Source: Phanerochaete sordida
Lineage: Eukaryota > Basidiomycota > Agaricomycetes > Polyporales > Phanerochaetaceae
Assembly: GCA_019973155.2 (NCBI GenBank)
Contig: BPQB01000001.1
Coordinates: 1,426,001-1,490,000, forward strand
Length of the DNA: 64,000 bases
Reading direction: 5' to 3'
Shown: in pieces, positions 1 through 12,177 of the stretch
Layout: each line of letters starts with the position of its first letter
How positions within the stretch are numbered: the stretch's first letter is position 1
The notes under the pieces: generated by a model
Databases searched by the model: none
What the model was told of the DNA's origin: nothing
What the model saw: the letters and a program-made list of their open reading frames with translations, nothing else
Made by a program: the position numbers and the translations under genes

Positions 1-1573
1 CCTTGAGATCTCACCAGCTATGTCGACGCGCCATTCGCCGCCCTCGCCATCGACCACTAACCGTAGAGTCGCGATCCCTTCTGCACCGTCTACAAGTCTT
101 CCCCATGTCCTCAAAAGGCCTCGAACTGTGGTCCTCAGCACAGGTTCTGACGTCTTGATGGAGTCCAGGGCCCACAGGAGTGCATAGAGAGCCGGCACGA
201 TAGGCGTAAGCAGATGAGATATTAGTTCTGGCGAGGGGTCGGTGTTCGAGAGAAGAGTTTGCAGAGTACGAATGGCCTGACTAGGGGTGATTCGAAGTAT
301 ATCCGCCGCAGATGCCGAGCCAGTGCTCTTGAGGAAAGCTCCCTGTGTGACTTCTAGGAACGGCCTTTGAAGGGTCGGTAGCAAAAGACGCGATACAAGG
401 GTGCTCGCTCTGTCCTTCTCGTTCTCTGAGGAGAGCATCCTGGATAATGAAAAAGCTGCTGCTCTACGGTGGGAAAGCGGAGTGTCGTCTTCAGCGGACA
501 GTATTGACAGCAGCTGCTGCGTGATGTTGCCATAATATTGCTAAAAAGATATGAGAGAACGTCTATTGCCAGAGAAGAAGTAATCATACAATCTCATCTA
601 TCCCTGCCGGTAGCGATCGTAATAGTTTGGAGACACTATCCAGCTTCTCGAATGGGGCATCCTCTCCGGAGACGTCTTCACCGGCGAACAGAGCGATGAA
701 GAGGCCCCGGACGCCACCGTGGCGGAGTATTTGGCGGCTCATGAGGTAGCTGCACGCTTTGCGCACATATACCAAGGAGGCTTGGTCCGAGAGAAGGCTG
801 CTCAGAGCAGTAACGCTTCGAGAAACGGGCAGCCTTCAAATGATGTCAGAGATGCCTTCTGCGTGTGATCAAGTAAGCACTAACATATTGATAAGATGCA
901 GTACAAGGGGTCGTAAGGTATCCAGGGGTTGGACAGACTCACTTGACAGAGATTTCGGCAGCCAGCCTAGCACGAAGCAAGGCTTGAGTAAGTCGCCTAG
1001 ATGCCTGTCGACTATGGCAGAGGTAATATGAGTCGCGTTCAAGGGGCCTTGAATGCCGGACGGTAGAAGAAGTCGCACGATACGCAAGAGGATGGAAGAC
1101 AACAATTGATAGTCCTCAGGGACACTTGTGAGGTCGATGATATTGACTTCGGTTCGACGTCTTCCGCCTGGAGTGGTACTGGGGATAGATGCAGAGATTC
1201 GAGCAAGCAGCGGTTCTACTGCCCATTTGAAGGTCAGAGAGAGGAGGGTTCGTAACTGAGCCAAGTCGCGTGTGCCCAGCAGCTCTTCGGGTGCGTCCTT
1301 CTCCGACATCTGCCCGGCGGCGGCAGCTGGTCCGTTCGAGCTAACGATATGCTGCACCTCTTCGACGATGGTGAGTGCTTCCTGACCTGTGCAGAGTTGG
1401 ACAGCCTCTAGTGACGAGCCGACGTCGCTTGCTTGCTCTTTGCCTGAGACAGAGTAGTATTGCAGGAGTCTAGAAGTAAGCACGTCTTGTAAATCGGATT
1501 TGCGTTCTGACTTTGTGGTACCAGCCAGAATTGCACCACGCTGTAGCGCAGAAAGTAGTTTTGAGCTCTGCAT
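1..1573 (-). CDS. RTP1: RTP1/TANGO6-type RNA polymerase II assembly/import factor, partial at left edge
   Basis: This is the N-terminal and middle part of a helical-repeat protein; the C-terminus lies outside the window. Visible coding blocks are 1..540, one ending at 590 (upper boundary near 800-830), and one from about 942 to the ATG at 1573. The intron 541..589 has clean GT/AG ends. The second intron's exact junctions I could not make phase-consistent. Features matching Rtp1/TANGO6 as I know them are a GTRDLAQLRTLLSLTFKW segment, then LGWLPKSLSS, then a block with RKACSYLMSRQILRHGGVRG, followed by an alpha-helical repeat exon. In yeast Rtp1 helps import and assemble RNA polymerase II in the cytoplasm. 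The start at 1573 follows the first plausible helical stretch; the open frame upstream lacks family character. It is divergent from the TLS1-type gene, with 178 bp between starts. The family call is from remembered similarity, not a search. Confidence 0.72.
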
Positions 1574-1751
1574 AATGCCACCCGGACAGGTGTAGCGGCC
1601 AGCTGGTAACCTGGGGCGAGGGATAGTGGAAGCTTGAGGCCAAAGTCGAAATAGTAAGCGGCGTGTGGCGTAAGCGCGTAAATGAACGTGGGAATCTCGC
1701 GCTAGCGGCGTCACTGAGCGGGGAGAACATCCTCCAATCCTCGAACACACC

Positions 1752-2917
1752 ATGATCAAGAAACGCACCCGCCCCCAGCCTCGTCTCAGGCAGCCTTCGC
1801 TTGAAGTCGAGGACAAAGACTCTGAAGCCCAGGAGGACGAAGGCGGGGAGAAACTAGCGTATGTGACTTACCACTCGTTCCAACAGCTCGAGTTCAGGTG
1901 GTTCATAGCTCAGTCTTGCAGATCTTATCGAGCTGCGAAAGCTTAGGCGTGCGCGAGAAGGCATAGACATTGCCAAGCTCAGCAAAGGCGACGTGAAGAA
2001 GAAAAAGAAGCGGCCTCGTGAGGAGGATGAAGGCGGATTGAAGCCTGGCGCGTCGAGCAGCCACCATGACCCTGAGGAGGAGTACGTTGTATGCTGCTTG
2101 CAAATTGGCTAGGGTCCTGACGATTACAGGGATGAGGAAGACAGAGATGCTAGGGCGAGGCGCGTCGTGCGAGCAAACAACTTCACCCAGCAAACGAACG
2201 TCCTTGACGTAGACAAGCACATGTATGCAGCTTCTCCGCCCCACCCTTACAAAGCATAGCCTTACTAACACATGATAGGATGGCATACATTGAGGAGAAC
2301 ATGAAGCTCAAACGTGGTTCTGGCGATGACTCGAAGAAGGACGATGGCCCTGTCGACCCCTTAGCTGAGATATTCCGAAGGAAAGCTCTGAACGAGAAGG
2401 AGCAAGAGGAGGGCAATGTCACCAACAGTATGGCGATGTTGACGGCTATCCCGGAGGTCGACTTGGGCATGGAGTGAGTAATAATTGCCGTCGCTGTGCA
2501 CACGGGGATTGACGGGTCTGCTAGTGCTCGTTTGAAGAATATCGAGGAGACAGAGAAGGCGAAGCGTATGGTCACCGAGGGGCGACAAGAGCGCAAGAAG
2601 GTAGCGGACGACGAAGAGCAACTCGCGGCAACCAGATGTAAGACGACAGATTTATTTTACCTGGAGCGCATTTACTGACAACGGTCACCCAGTTTACCGC
2701 CCCAACTTGAAGACGAAGTCAGACGCGGAAATTCTCCGAGACGCCAAGCTCGAAGCCATGGGCCTCCAGCCTGAGGAACATCATGAACCTCGGCGTACGC
2801 ATGACAGGCCTCAAATGGCCACGGACGAAATTGTAAGCCGCTTTCCTGCGCATTAGAGCGTTATTCTCAAACACAATTTAGGTGATGGAACGCTTTAAGA
2901 AGCGGATGCGCAAGTAA
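1752..2917 (+). CDS. tls1: Tls1/C9orf78 (HCA59) family spliceosome-associated protein
   Basis: Seven exons join in phase to 283 aa: 1752..1858, 1914..2081, 2130..2222, 2279..2473, 2525..2637, 2693..2832, 2882..2917. The family signature is clear: a basic N-terminus (MIKKRTRPQPR), an LADLIELRKLRR helix, the MMAYIEENMKLKRG segment equivalent to the human MMKYIE block, and the IPEVDLGMDARLKNI motif, the most conserved part of C9orf78/Tls1. The human protein associates with the spliceosome (BRR2). Fission yeast Tls1 influences telomere length through splicing of shelterin transcripts. The C-terminus (FYRPNLKTKSDAEI to KKRMRK) fits the fungal form. It shares a 178-bp divergent promoter region with the RTP1-like gene. 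The acceptor at 1913 rather than the nearby tag at 1921 is needed to keep the LADLIELRKL frame open. Confidence 0.88.
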
Positions 2918-3022
2918 AGCCCTCCGACATTTCCATCGCTGTAACGTCTGCACTTCGGAATCCCCTATTTAACACCTGTTATACAAGAAAACTAGTCCGT
3001 ACTTCAGCAGCCGCGTTGGTGC

Positions 3023-5479
3023 TCAGACAACGAGCTTTTCGAGCACTCCGAAGTTTGGCGTCCCCAAGCCAGTGACAGGGTCCCAGCCCTTCGTAGCCTG
3101 CACCATAAGATCGTGGTCAGCGAGGTGCGTCAAATCGGGTCCTGACACTTACATTGAATCCTTGAGTGCCGCAGCCAGGATTGTTTCCGGTTGTAATGTC
3201 GTTAAACCCACTCTTCAAGCTGTAGATGAGCGGGTTGAGAAACCCGAGGGGGGGCTTCCCTGCCCGGAGCCTGGCGTCGTTCAGCAGGGCGACGAAGCCC
3301 GCGAAGGTAGGGCAAGAGGCAGATGTGCCTGCGATGAGTGCGGCGCGGCCTTCGAAGAAGATTCTGAAGTTGTCAGCTTGCGCCGACACGTCAGGATATG
3401 CCTGGAGAACGCACAGCCCTCAGTAAGTTTGTTTCACGTCACCAAAGTCCCGCGAGAGGCACTCACGCGTCCGTTCTTGTTGAAAAGTCCTGCAAATGTT
3501 TTTGGGCCCAACTTGTTCAGGAAAGCCTCGACCTGTTGGTCCTGGTATTTTGGACGGGAGAACTGCCAGACGTCAACGGAGACTTCCCAAGCTTCAGATA
3601 TGGTTACTCACAACGTTGCTGAAGCCCCCTCCCGAAAACGAAATTGCAGTCTCGGGGACCAGATGCGTGCCGCCTACTGTGGTGACACTGCAGAATGTTG
3701 AGCACTTTACTCCGTCGAGCACAGAAGTAGTATCGACTTACAACGGACAAGAAGCAGGGAAGGCGGCAAGGAACTCGGTCTTGTTGTGCCCGTCGTTCGT
3801 GAAGCATTGCTGGGTGGCAGGATCGGGATCGCCATCCCCAACGCCACCGTCACCGGAGCTGAACGTCAACGTTACGCCACGGGCACCTGCGTACGGTAAA
3901 TATCAACACTGGGTGGCAGAGCGTCTGGAGCTTACCGAGCTGTGCGAAGTCATTGCAGACCCGCTGTGCGAAGCTGAGCGGTACTATCATTCGCCTTCAC
4001 TGAGTGACGCTCCTGATCTCGGTCGGAAGGCCCACTGACCTGTTTGCTCGTCGTCGCCGTAGCTCGTGCTGCCAACAATACAAGTCAGTCGCCGAGGCCT
4101 CAATCAAAGAGGGGGGTGGGGAGGCACCTTATCGTCTGAGGCGGATTCGGATGGTTCAGAACGAAGTCTACCCACTATCCAACTGTGAGTCTAATGCTGA
4201 CTATGAATCAACGGAAGCTGCTCACGTCAAGGTAAGGTTCGTTGGAATCCGTGGGGGTGCCCACGTCTGGAATGAACGGTGGACTCCCGGCCGTGGTGTA
4301 GAACGTCGCAGGAATAGGATGCGAGATTCCGAACGCGAATTGTGTATCTGAAGCACAGCGTGGTCAGCGAGAGGGCACGGCACGCGATTCCGCAGCAGAC
4401 GTACCAAGGTTCGCCTCGCCGCCCGGCTCGCTCTGGTTGTTCTGCCCGCCTGTCCTCAATGAATTCAAGAACTGGACGACAGGGAGGAGGGCGGCGCGGA
4501 GCAACCCACCGTTGATGGAGACGAGCTTGAAGGAGGTGTTGATCGCGGCGGGAACCTGGTCCGCGTAGAACAGCTGGAGGTCCGCCAGGTTGGCGAACTG
4601 GTCAAGGTAACCGGTGGCGGCGATTTGGTTGCCGGTGTTCGCTTTAGGTGTGTATCCGACCGCGTTATAGAGCTCCTTCAAGCATTGTACGGTGATAGTC
4701 GTGTTGCAGCTAGCGTCCACTTTCCCACCCGAGGCCGATGGGACGTGGATCGGGGGAGCACTGGCCGGAGGCGCTACCGACGCGTCCAGCTCGTGGAGAC
4801 GGAAGGACGTCTTCATACCGCGGAAGCGAGAGAAGAGTGTCGTGGGCTGGATCAGCTCCACGTGCTCGTGCAGGTGCTCTGGCAGGCTGTACGACGCCGT
4901 GCGGACGAGCGTGTCACCCTCAGAATGCTCGTAGACGTGATACTCCTGCGAGGGGGACCTCAGGTCAGAGACGTCTATTAGGCAAATATTATGGGAACGG
5001 CTGACCGCATCAAGCATCTCTTCAGCTAGGCTGACGGGGACTGCCACCTTAATCCAATCTCCGGCGGGAGAAAACGACAGGTCTTCCTCGCGGAGACCGT
5101 GACCCGCTAGCCAAGCCTTGACTTGCTGGACGCTCTCCGGACGCGGAGCAATCAGCTCGTTCACCTCTGCCTGAGAGAGGTGCGCGCCATAACGTTCGTG
5201 AGCGGGGTCACTGAGAAATATTCAGAGACAAATCCAATAAACGAACAGAAAGGCGGATGCACACCTGACTTCATACAGCTCCTGCTCAAGTAGAGCAAAG
5301 TTGGACTGAGGCAGGGCAATGCGCAGATTGAGACGCATGTGCCGAGGTGCCACATCGCGCTTTGCCCATCCTCTGGGGACAGCGATAGATTCCTTGACTT
5401 TGAGACTGTGTCTCGCAGCTGGGGTCGCTGCGGCGAACGCTGCTACCGTCAGCACCGTCCAGAGGAGGGAGCACTTCAT
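3023..5479 (-). CDS. Secreted sedolisin (peptidase S53, tripeptidyl-peptidase), copy 1
   Basis: The product is an acid-acting serine-carboxyl peptidase of roughly 560 aa, split by about ten short introns. It starts with a signal peptide ([19 protein letters not shown]). A pro-kumamolisin prodomain follows ([44 protein letters not shown]). The catalytic domain carries all expected residues: Glu and Asp in GGEANLDTQF, the oxyanion Asp in [12 protein letters not shown], and the nucleophile Ser in [13 protein letters not shown]. The C-terminal calcium region ([27 protein letters not shown]) is complete and ends at a TGA at 3023-3025. Family members remove tripeptides from N-termini of proteins outside the cell at acid pH. 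Exon junctions were followed motif by motif but I did not fix every coordinate. A similar gene follows in the same orientation, so this is a tandem duplicate. Confidence 0.9.
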
Positions 5480-6033
5480 CTCGGAGCGTGAAGATCGACG
5501 CGCTCGGGCTACGAGGAACATGACCTCGAACCGCAGTATATATAGCACGCTGGTGAGCGTGGCAATCAAGGCACGCTTCCAGGCTTGAGCATCAGGATGA
5601 CCGGCGGCAGAACCTGCCATGATGGACGCCGCCGCCGGCGTGCGAGCCTCGTTCACATCGCCCCGCTCGGGTGCATTTTTCTGTACGCACTCACGCGGCT
5701 TCATGCATACAAACGGCTTCAAGAAGGGTCTCAGGCGAGCTGCTCACACAATACCCACCGATGGCGACATGGTGTCTTGCCACAGCCCAATTATACCTGG
5801 ACAATTGGCCGTCGTCAAGGATGCCTCACTGACAGCGACCGACGACTTCTCGGTCTTACGGCATCACGTCTCCGATATTCATTTTCCAGGAACGGCACCT
5901 AGCCAGCATCTTGTCAGACAGACTGTACATCGTATACGTACTCGGCCAGGGGGCAACGGGGCGCCGCGGCGCGCCTCCATCGACCCTTTGCAGCATGAAG
6001 GCAAGGGCCAGCAGGATTTCTGACGTTCGCCGC

Positions 6034-8557
6034 TCAAGGTAGCGCCAGAACGATCTCCTTCAGAATCCCGAAGTTGGGAGTGCCGAAGCCCGTGACCGGA
6101 TCCCATCCAGCGGTTGCCTGTGCAGTGCAGTTGTCAATCTAGGTTTGTTTACTGGGCGACCTGACTTACATTGAAACCCTCTGTGCCACATCCGGGGTTG
6201 TTGCCGGTCGTGATGTCGTTGAACGCGCCAGTATGCACCAAGCCGATGCTGTAGATCAATGGATTGAGGAAGCCGAGCGACGACTTGCCGGCCCTGATAC
6301 GAGCGTCGTTGAGAAGCGACACGAAACCGGCGAATGTCGGTGCAGCGGCTGAGGTGCCTCCGATGTGGAACTCCTCACCGTCAATGAAGACGAGGAAATT
6401 GTCTGCTTGAGCCGCGACATCTGGGATAGCCTGGAGGCGAGACGAGTTCAGTGTACACATATAGAATTCAGCCATGGGTGTGGTACGTACACGTCCGTTC
6501 CTATGCCATAGGATGTTAGTCGTGTAACCTTTTACAGGCTTGACCGCACTTACGGGTTGAACAGTCCTTTGAAAGTCCCGGGAGCAAGCTTTTCCAAAAA
6601 CTCTGGCACAGCAACTGCCTGAAAGAGTGGACGATCGAACTGTAGCGGCGTGAGATACACCATCAATGTGCTGCAACGTCATACACGGCTTACCACATTG
6701 CTAAATCCTCCACCTGAGAAGTCGACCGCTGTCTCGGGGACGTGTATGGTGCCACCAACGGCAGTCACGCTGATACGTGATCAGTAAAAGCAGCTATGAA
6801 AACTGACGGTACGTACAATGGGCATGACGGCGGGAATAAGGGCAGAAACTCGGTCTTGTTCCGTCCATCATTCGTGATGCATTCCTGCGTGGCGGGGTCC
6901 GGGTCGCCGTCTCCAACACCTCCGTCCCCGGAGCTGAAGGTAAGAGACACGCCCTTCGCACCTGCATTTGCAGTGAATAAAAGATGCGCTTATTATCGCG
7001 AGACGCGCAACTTACCTAGCTGAGCAAAACCTTGGCAAACTCTCTGCGCGAAATTCACGGGGACTAGAGTGGACCGTGGTTAGCCATAACGACACGCCCG
7101 ACATAAGGACCAGTCATTACCAGTCTGCTCGTCGTCCGCGTAGCTCGTGCTTAATTCACCAATGAGAACTAGTAATGATAGTCGAGCAGAACACGTACCT
7201 GATTGTTTGAGGAGGATGCGGAGTGTTCAGGATAAAGTCGAGCCACTACGTTATCCATGGAGACCTGAATTAGATCTGAGACCGCACGATGATATTACCA
7301 CTCACGTCAAGGTAAGGCTCGTTCGTATTCTCGGTGCTGCCAATGTCAGGAATGAATGGAGGGCGGCCACCAGTCGTAAAGAACGTTGCGGGAATCGGAT
7401 GAGTAATGCCGAATAAGAATTGCGTATCTTGTACGGATCAGTTGAAGCAAGGCGCGTTGTAGTAGTGATACGTACCAAGATTAGCCTCGCCACCAGGTTC
7501 GGTCTGGTTGTTGAGTCCTCCTGTTGCATTGTGAGAGGCAATTTTCGGCACTACATAAGCGACGAAGGCGACGAAGGCTTACCATTGATGGAGATGACAT
7601 TGAAAGAGGAGTTGACAGCAGCCGGGACCTGGCTTTTGAAGAACAGCTGAAGGTCGCTGAAGCTAGCAAATTCCTCGAGATAACCTGTGGCGGCGACCTG
7701 ATTACCGGTGTTGGCCAACGGAGTGTATCCGACGGCGTTATACAATTGCTTGAGGCATGTGACCGTGATATTAGTGTTGCAGCTGGCATCCACTGAACCA
7801 CCAGAGGCAGATGGCACACTGATCGCAGGCGCGTTCTCTTCAGCGGGGGCCGCCGAGACAGCCTGGCTGAAGTGGAACGTGGCCTTGTTTGGGCGGAAGC
7901 GCGAGAACAGGGTCGTCGGCTGGATGAACTCGACGTGGGCGTGCAGGTGTTCAGGCAGGCCGTAGGACGTAGTGCGGACGAGGGTGCTTCCATCAGCATG
8001 TTCATAGACGTGGTAGGTCTAGCACGACACCGTCGTGAATATCAATAGCCATACGTGCAATTATAGCTTCTCACTGACCGCGTCGAGCATATTCTCCACC
8101 TTGCCGACCGGGACGCGAACTTTGACCCAGTCGCCGGCCGGTGAGCGGGCGATGTCTGCCTCGGTCAGGCCATGCTCGGCGAGCCAGGCATCGACAGCGC
8201 CGACGCTCTCGGGGTGGGGCGCAATCAGCTCGTTGACCTCTTCATGAGACAGATGCGCGCCATAGCGCTCGTTGAACGGGTCGCTAAGAAGGTAAAAATG
8301 AGCGCGAGGCCCCACAAGCACGACACAGGACGGGAGACTTACCTGATTTCCCAGAGATGTTGCTCCAAGGCGGGGAAGTTAGACTGTGGGATCGCGATGC
8401 GCAAGTCGATGAGGAGGTCGCGAGGAGCCTTGTCTCGCTTGGTCCACCCGCGGGGAACGCGAGTTGTTTCCTTGACTTTCACAGTGTGTACAGACGGGGC
8501 AGCCGCTGTGAGGCCCGCAAGCGCAAGCACGACCCAAGTCTTGAGCGACACCCGCAT
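6034..8557 (-). CDS. Secreted sedolisin (peptidase S53, tripeptidyl-peptidase), copy 2
   Basis: This is the tandem partner of the gene at 3023-5479, with the same domain order. A signal peptide ([21 protein letters not shown]) is followed by the prodomain ([33 protein letters not shown]). The linker [23 protein letters not shown] comes next, then the S53 catalytic domain. Catalytic residues are intact: Glu/Asp in GGEANLDTQFLFG, the Asp in [12 protein letters not shown], and the Ser in [13 protein letters not shown]. The Ser motif differs from copy 1, with AAAP in place of ASCP after GTS, so one Cys is lost. It ends [24 protein letters not shown] at a TGA at 6034-6036. Introns sit at matching places in the two genes, as expected from duplication. 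The 554 bp between them is wide enough for a separate promoter. A secreted proteolytic role at acid pH is inferred from the family. Confidence 0.9.
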
Positions 8558-9376
8558 GACCGAATCCAACAGCAGGAGGGCTGGCAGAGGGTGATATGGC
8601 CTCAGACTGAGTGAGACCACCAGGGTACCGCGTTATATAAATGCTGAACTTCTTGGAGCTCGCGACGCTGATAGAAACCAACCTGCTCACCTGGTATGGG
8701 CAAGGCCATAGAACGCGATAGGATCGCACCCCGCATGATGGTAACTGTCGCACAGGTGCTCTCACGGAAATTCCGGCTGACGCGAAGAGCCGCCTAGCCG
8801 TAAGGCGTGCTGGAGGCCACGGCGTACGGCCTTCCTGAAACTTACCTTTCCTCTCATCGTCGTTCGGGACCAGATGTCGACTTCAGTGAACACAGGATCG
8901 TCACTACCGCTGTAGACATGCTGGAAGCCGGACAGATGAGGCGCAGTTTACGACGCTTCAGCGTGAATGAGGCCGAAGAGACGCACGCAGAACGGCATGA
9001 TGATGAGATCTTGAGACGCAGGGATGATCATCGCTCGCGTTCTTGACCTTTCTGTGCCATGCGACTCCTCGCAATATTTTCTTGTTGCGAACATGGAAGA
9101 GAAGCGCAGCCATATGGACGAGATGGCTGTAGGGGAGGCCTGAGACGCTGAGTAGTATACACCATGGATTGCGAAGATGTGCGTATCGGATACTCGCCGC
9201 GCAAGGCAATTCTACCGAGGTTCGCTCGAATGACGAAAGGTGCCTGTCCCTCGGTGCTGAGGTCCACACCGTGCGAGCACACATACAAAGGGGACAACAG
9301 TCGTCCACGGGACAAGCTTGCTATTCACCCAGACGGGACAGAGTACGCAGGGTGGCATGTGGTGCCCGTAATCTAT
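8558..9376. other. Intergenic: promoter side of sedolisin copy 2 and 3' side of the DUF2009 gene
   Basis: No coding region is supportable here. A cgttatataaatgc stretch near 8630-8643 lies about 75-85 bp upstream of the sedolisin start and could be its TATA element. The open frames on both strands between 8800 and 9310 have no start context, no family motifs and no consistent intron grammar. They look like chance frames in GC-rich DNA. Confidence 0.5.
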
Positions 9377-11571
9377 CTACCACTCTCCGTCGAAGCCGAT
9401 GAAACCTGTCAAGAAATGTCAGCCCTGACTCGACCCGTGCGCGAGTTCGACTACTCACCGGTTAGGAGGAAGACAGGGAAGAACCTCTTCTTCTCCAAAG
9501 ACGAGCACCAGTTCCACGCAGAGGTGAGGCGGCCGTCGATGCACGAGCCAGCGTCGAAAAAGTTGTCTGCACCCGACCCATCGAACCCATGGCGGAAGAA
9601 GTCGCCCAGAATCTCCCGCGCGCAGCCGTCCGCAGAGCCATACTCGTCCTCGATGTACGAGCGCAGCGCTGGCTTCTCCATTAGCTCGGGAATCTTCGAG
9701 ATGGTGTTGCAGATCGGCAAAAGAATGCGATAAATCTGGGAATATTTGTCTACAGCGCAGGGCTGGGTGAGACTTCGTGGAGCAGCGGACTTAATACGAC
9801 ACGCACCGATAAACATGAGCGCGTTTGGTACGTTATGGTCACCCATGTGAATGACGGATGAGCCAACCCATGACCCAATGCTCCTCTGCGCGCGATTCAG
9901 GATTGCGTGCATCATCCGTGAGGTCTTGGGAGCGGCCTGCACACGGTTAAGACCCTGACCGGTGTCGCGCAGACGGTAAGGGACATTTTCCGATAGAAGA
10001 TCGGATTCCGCCAGGTACCAAAGGTGGAACATGTCTAGCAGAACGGTCAACGACGACGGTTCGCTTAGTACAATCGCTACTCACCGTGGAGGATTTCGCG
10101 CCACAACGTCAGGCTCTGCAGCACATACGCGTATTGCTTCGCGTGGTCGTGACTGAGACGCGCGCCGCCCTTGCCACTCCTGATGGCGAGGCTGCTCTTG
10201 CCGTCCTTCGCCTGCGTCGCGTGGAAGTACTGTTTGAGATACAGGATCATCCGGTCGCATGGATCGCGGTTGGTGCGCAGGAAAGCATGGTTATCGCCAA
10301 TACTGTACAAGCACTGCCGAATTTGCTCCTGACTGAGATCCTTGCGCTCGTACTTCGTCGACAGAGTTTCGATAGCGCGCTCCTTGCTTTTGATTTCTTT
10401 TTGAATATCTCGTCTTGAACGACCCTCGGAATAGATTTCCTTGGTGGCAATGGCGACAAGGTCTTCACGGAGAAGGTCTAGCACACCGTGCTGTTCAAGG
10501 ACGGTGTACACTGTCCTGATAGGGCGCACGCAGGAGAAGCCGAGCATGTCCTTGACCTCGGGTGTTTGGCTGTCCTGCATAATAGACGATGAGCACCTCT
10601 GCGACAGAATTCACGTCCTTTGACATACCTGGAGGAGATAAATGAGTTTTCCGTAGGTAGAACGCATCTTATCAGGGTTCATGATTTTATGGCGGCGGCC
10701 CAGCTCGAAAACCTGTTGGTAGAACTCGTCGTTGGCAGCAAAATCTCGGTCCGAGAACAATTCCTGTCCCTGCTTGTAGTCGGCAGCCAGGACGAGACCG
10801 GACATGATGGCACAGAGCTCGCGGATCTGGTGAACAATCCGCTTGGCCTTCGACAACCCGAAGCCGATGGTGTCGATTTTGTCGGTGTACTCAGAAACAT
10901 TGAGGGCTGCCTCGAGAAGTCGGAGGTACTTGCGCTCGCCCAGTGTGAGACGAACTGGGATGTACTTCGCCCGCTCGACAAACCATTCGCCGACAGAGGA
11001 GCCGGCTTCAGGCTGCTTCTCGAGGACGATTGGCTGCTCTTCCTGCTTGCTGACAAGTTGCTCTAGCTCATCGTCGGAGTCAGCGCCGTCTACGTCCATC
11101 TGCATGCGGTCAATAAGGTGGCAATAATGGGATCGACTGTACGTACCGAGGCCCCATTGGCGTGCTGCTCTGTCGAAGCTTGTGCATTCTCTGATATCTG
11201 GGCGAGTGACTTTGCCAAGGGCTTCGTTGTGTGATTCTTACGAGAGCCCTTCCGGTGCTGCGAGGAGTAGCAGACCTCACAGAAGTTATCGGCACAGTTC
11301 TCGCAGTGCAGCTGGGCGGGTTGGTCTAAGTAGATGACTGTAGGTAGCCGTATTTCCTTTCAGTCACTTGGCTCGTACCTTCGCACTCTACGCAGAACCC
11401 ATCGGCCGCCCCAGCACTTGTTTCCTCATCCCATCCACCTTCCGGCTTGTCTTTGAAATCCGGATGCTCTAAGTTCTCGCTGTCATCTGCGAGGATGGTG
11501 TTCAGAGAGAAAGTCGAAGTAGTGGTAGCCTCTGGGGGTTTTCCTTCGTTCTCTATGTTCTCTGAAGACAT
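9377..11571 (-). CDS. UPF0652/DUF2009 family protein with N-terminal zinc-binding Cys/His region
   Basis: Seven exons join in phase to 630 aa: 11571..11379, 11337..11147, 11099..10629, 10574..10085, 10034..9807, 9749..9459, 9405..9377. The N-terminus is acidic. Residues about 60-95 hold a Cys/His cluster (FCVEC, HCENCADNFCEVCYSSQH) resembling a B-box-type zinc site. The DUF2009 body follows: RLTLGERKYLRLLEAALNVS, YTDKID, DKMRSTYGKLIYLLQDS, DMFHLWYLAESD, HMGDHNVPNALMFIDKYSQ, WNWCSSLEKK, and the C-terminal TGFIGFDGEW. The family is widespread in eukaryotes and poorly characterised. I recall later domain descriptions that relate it to non-canonical E2 ubiquitin-conjugating folds, but cannot verify that here. 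The second-to-last exon carries the conserved W-N-W-C. The first intron is only 41 nt. It is divergent from SEC18. Confidence 0.87.
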
Positions 11572-12177
11572 GGAGAAGATACTGAGAAATTTGCGGAGAG
11601 GAATTTTTCAAACGATTGTGGGGTGGAGCAAAGCGTGTGGCGAGAAAGAGAGGAAGACACGAGGTTGATTCTGCCATGACGGAACAAAGCGTTTGGCCGG
11701 CCAACACAGCATGCAGTGGGGCTTTTCTGCAAGGGCATCGCAGACGACGTACGGATAGTCTGTTGCGAATGCCGAAACGATGGTAGAAGTCAAAGAGGAT
11801 ATGAGTCTGGGTCTCGTCGCCACCTGACACCATCTCTCGCATGACCACTGCCTACTGCGTCCGGGCTCAACTCCGGTATCCGTATATTCTAGCCTTATAT
11901 TTCTGAATACACGAGCGCATCCCTCCTCTCACGTATGGACGGTAACAGAGAGATGATGCAATGCGGTTGACGAGCACGGTGCGCTACGCAGCACTATGAC
12001 TGACGTGGTACGGATCGTACAGCCACCACCGCAACTACTGCGACCACCATCTCCACGACTAGACACGACACCCACCGCACCTCCTGGACACTTATATCTA
12101 TCTCACACGACTGGCTCTTGCTGTCCTGTTCCAACTGTCATCTTTCTGGAAGTTAGACGTTCCCCCAAACCGCGAAT
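11572..12177. promoter_or_regulatory. Bidirectional intergenic region between the DUF2009 gene and SEC18
   Basis: 606 bp separate two divergently transcribed starts. The SEC18-proximal side (about 12000-12170) is rich in C/A and pyrimidines, common just upstream of highly expressed basidiomycete starts. I see no TATA box that stands out and no coding frame worth keeping. Confidence 0.45.

Noticed and set aside
1573..1816. 81-codon N-terminal extension of the RTP1 frame
   Set aside because: It is Arg-rich without helical-repeat character, and it would overlap the TLS1 start on the other strand. The ATG at 1573 fits better.
3072..4351. Plus-strand frames up to 209 codons over sedolisin copy 1
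   Set aside because: They lie opposite exons with clear S53 motifs and have no start context or family similarity.
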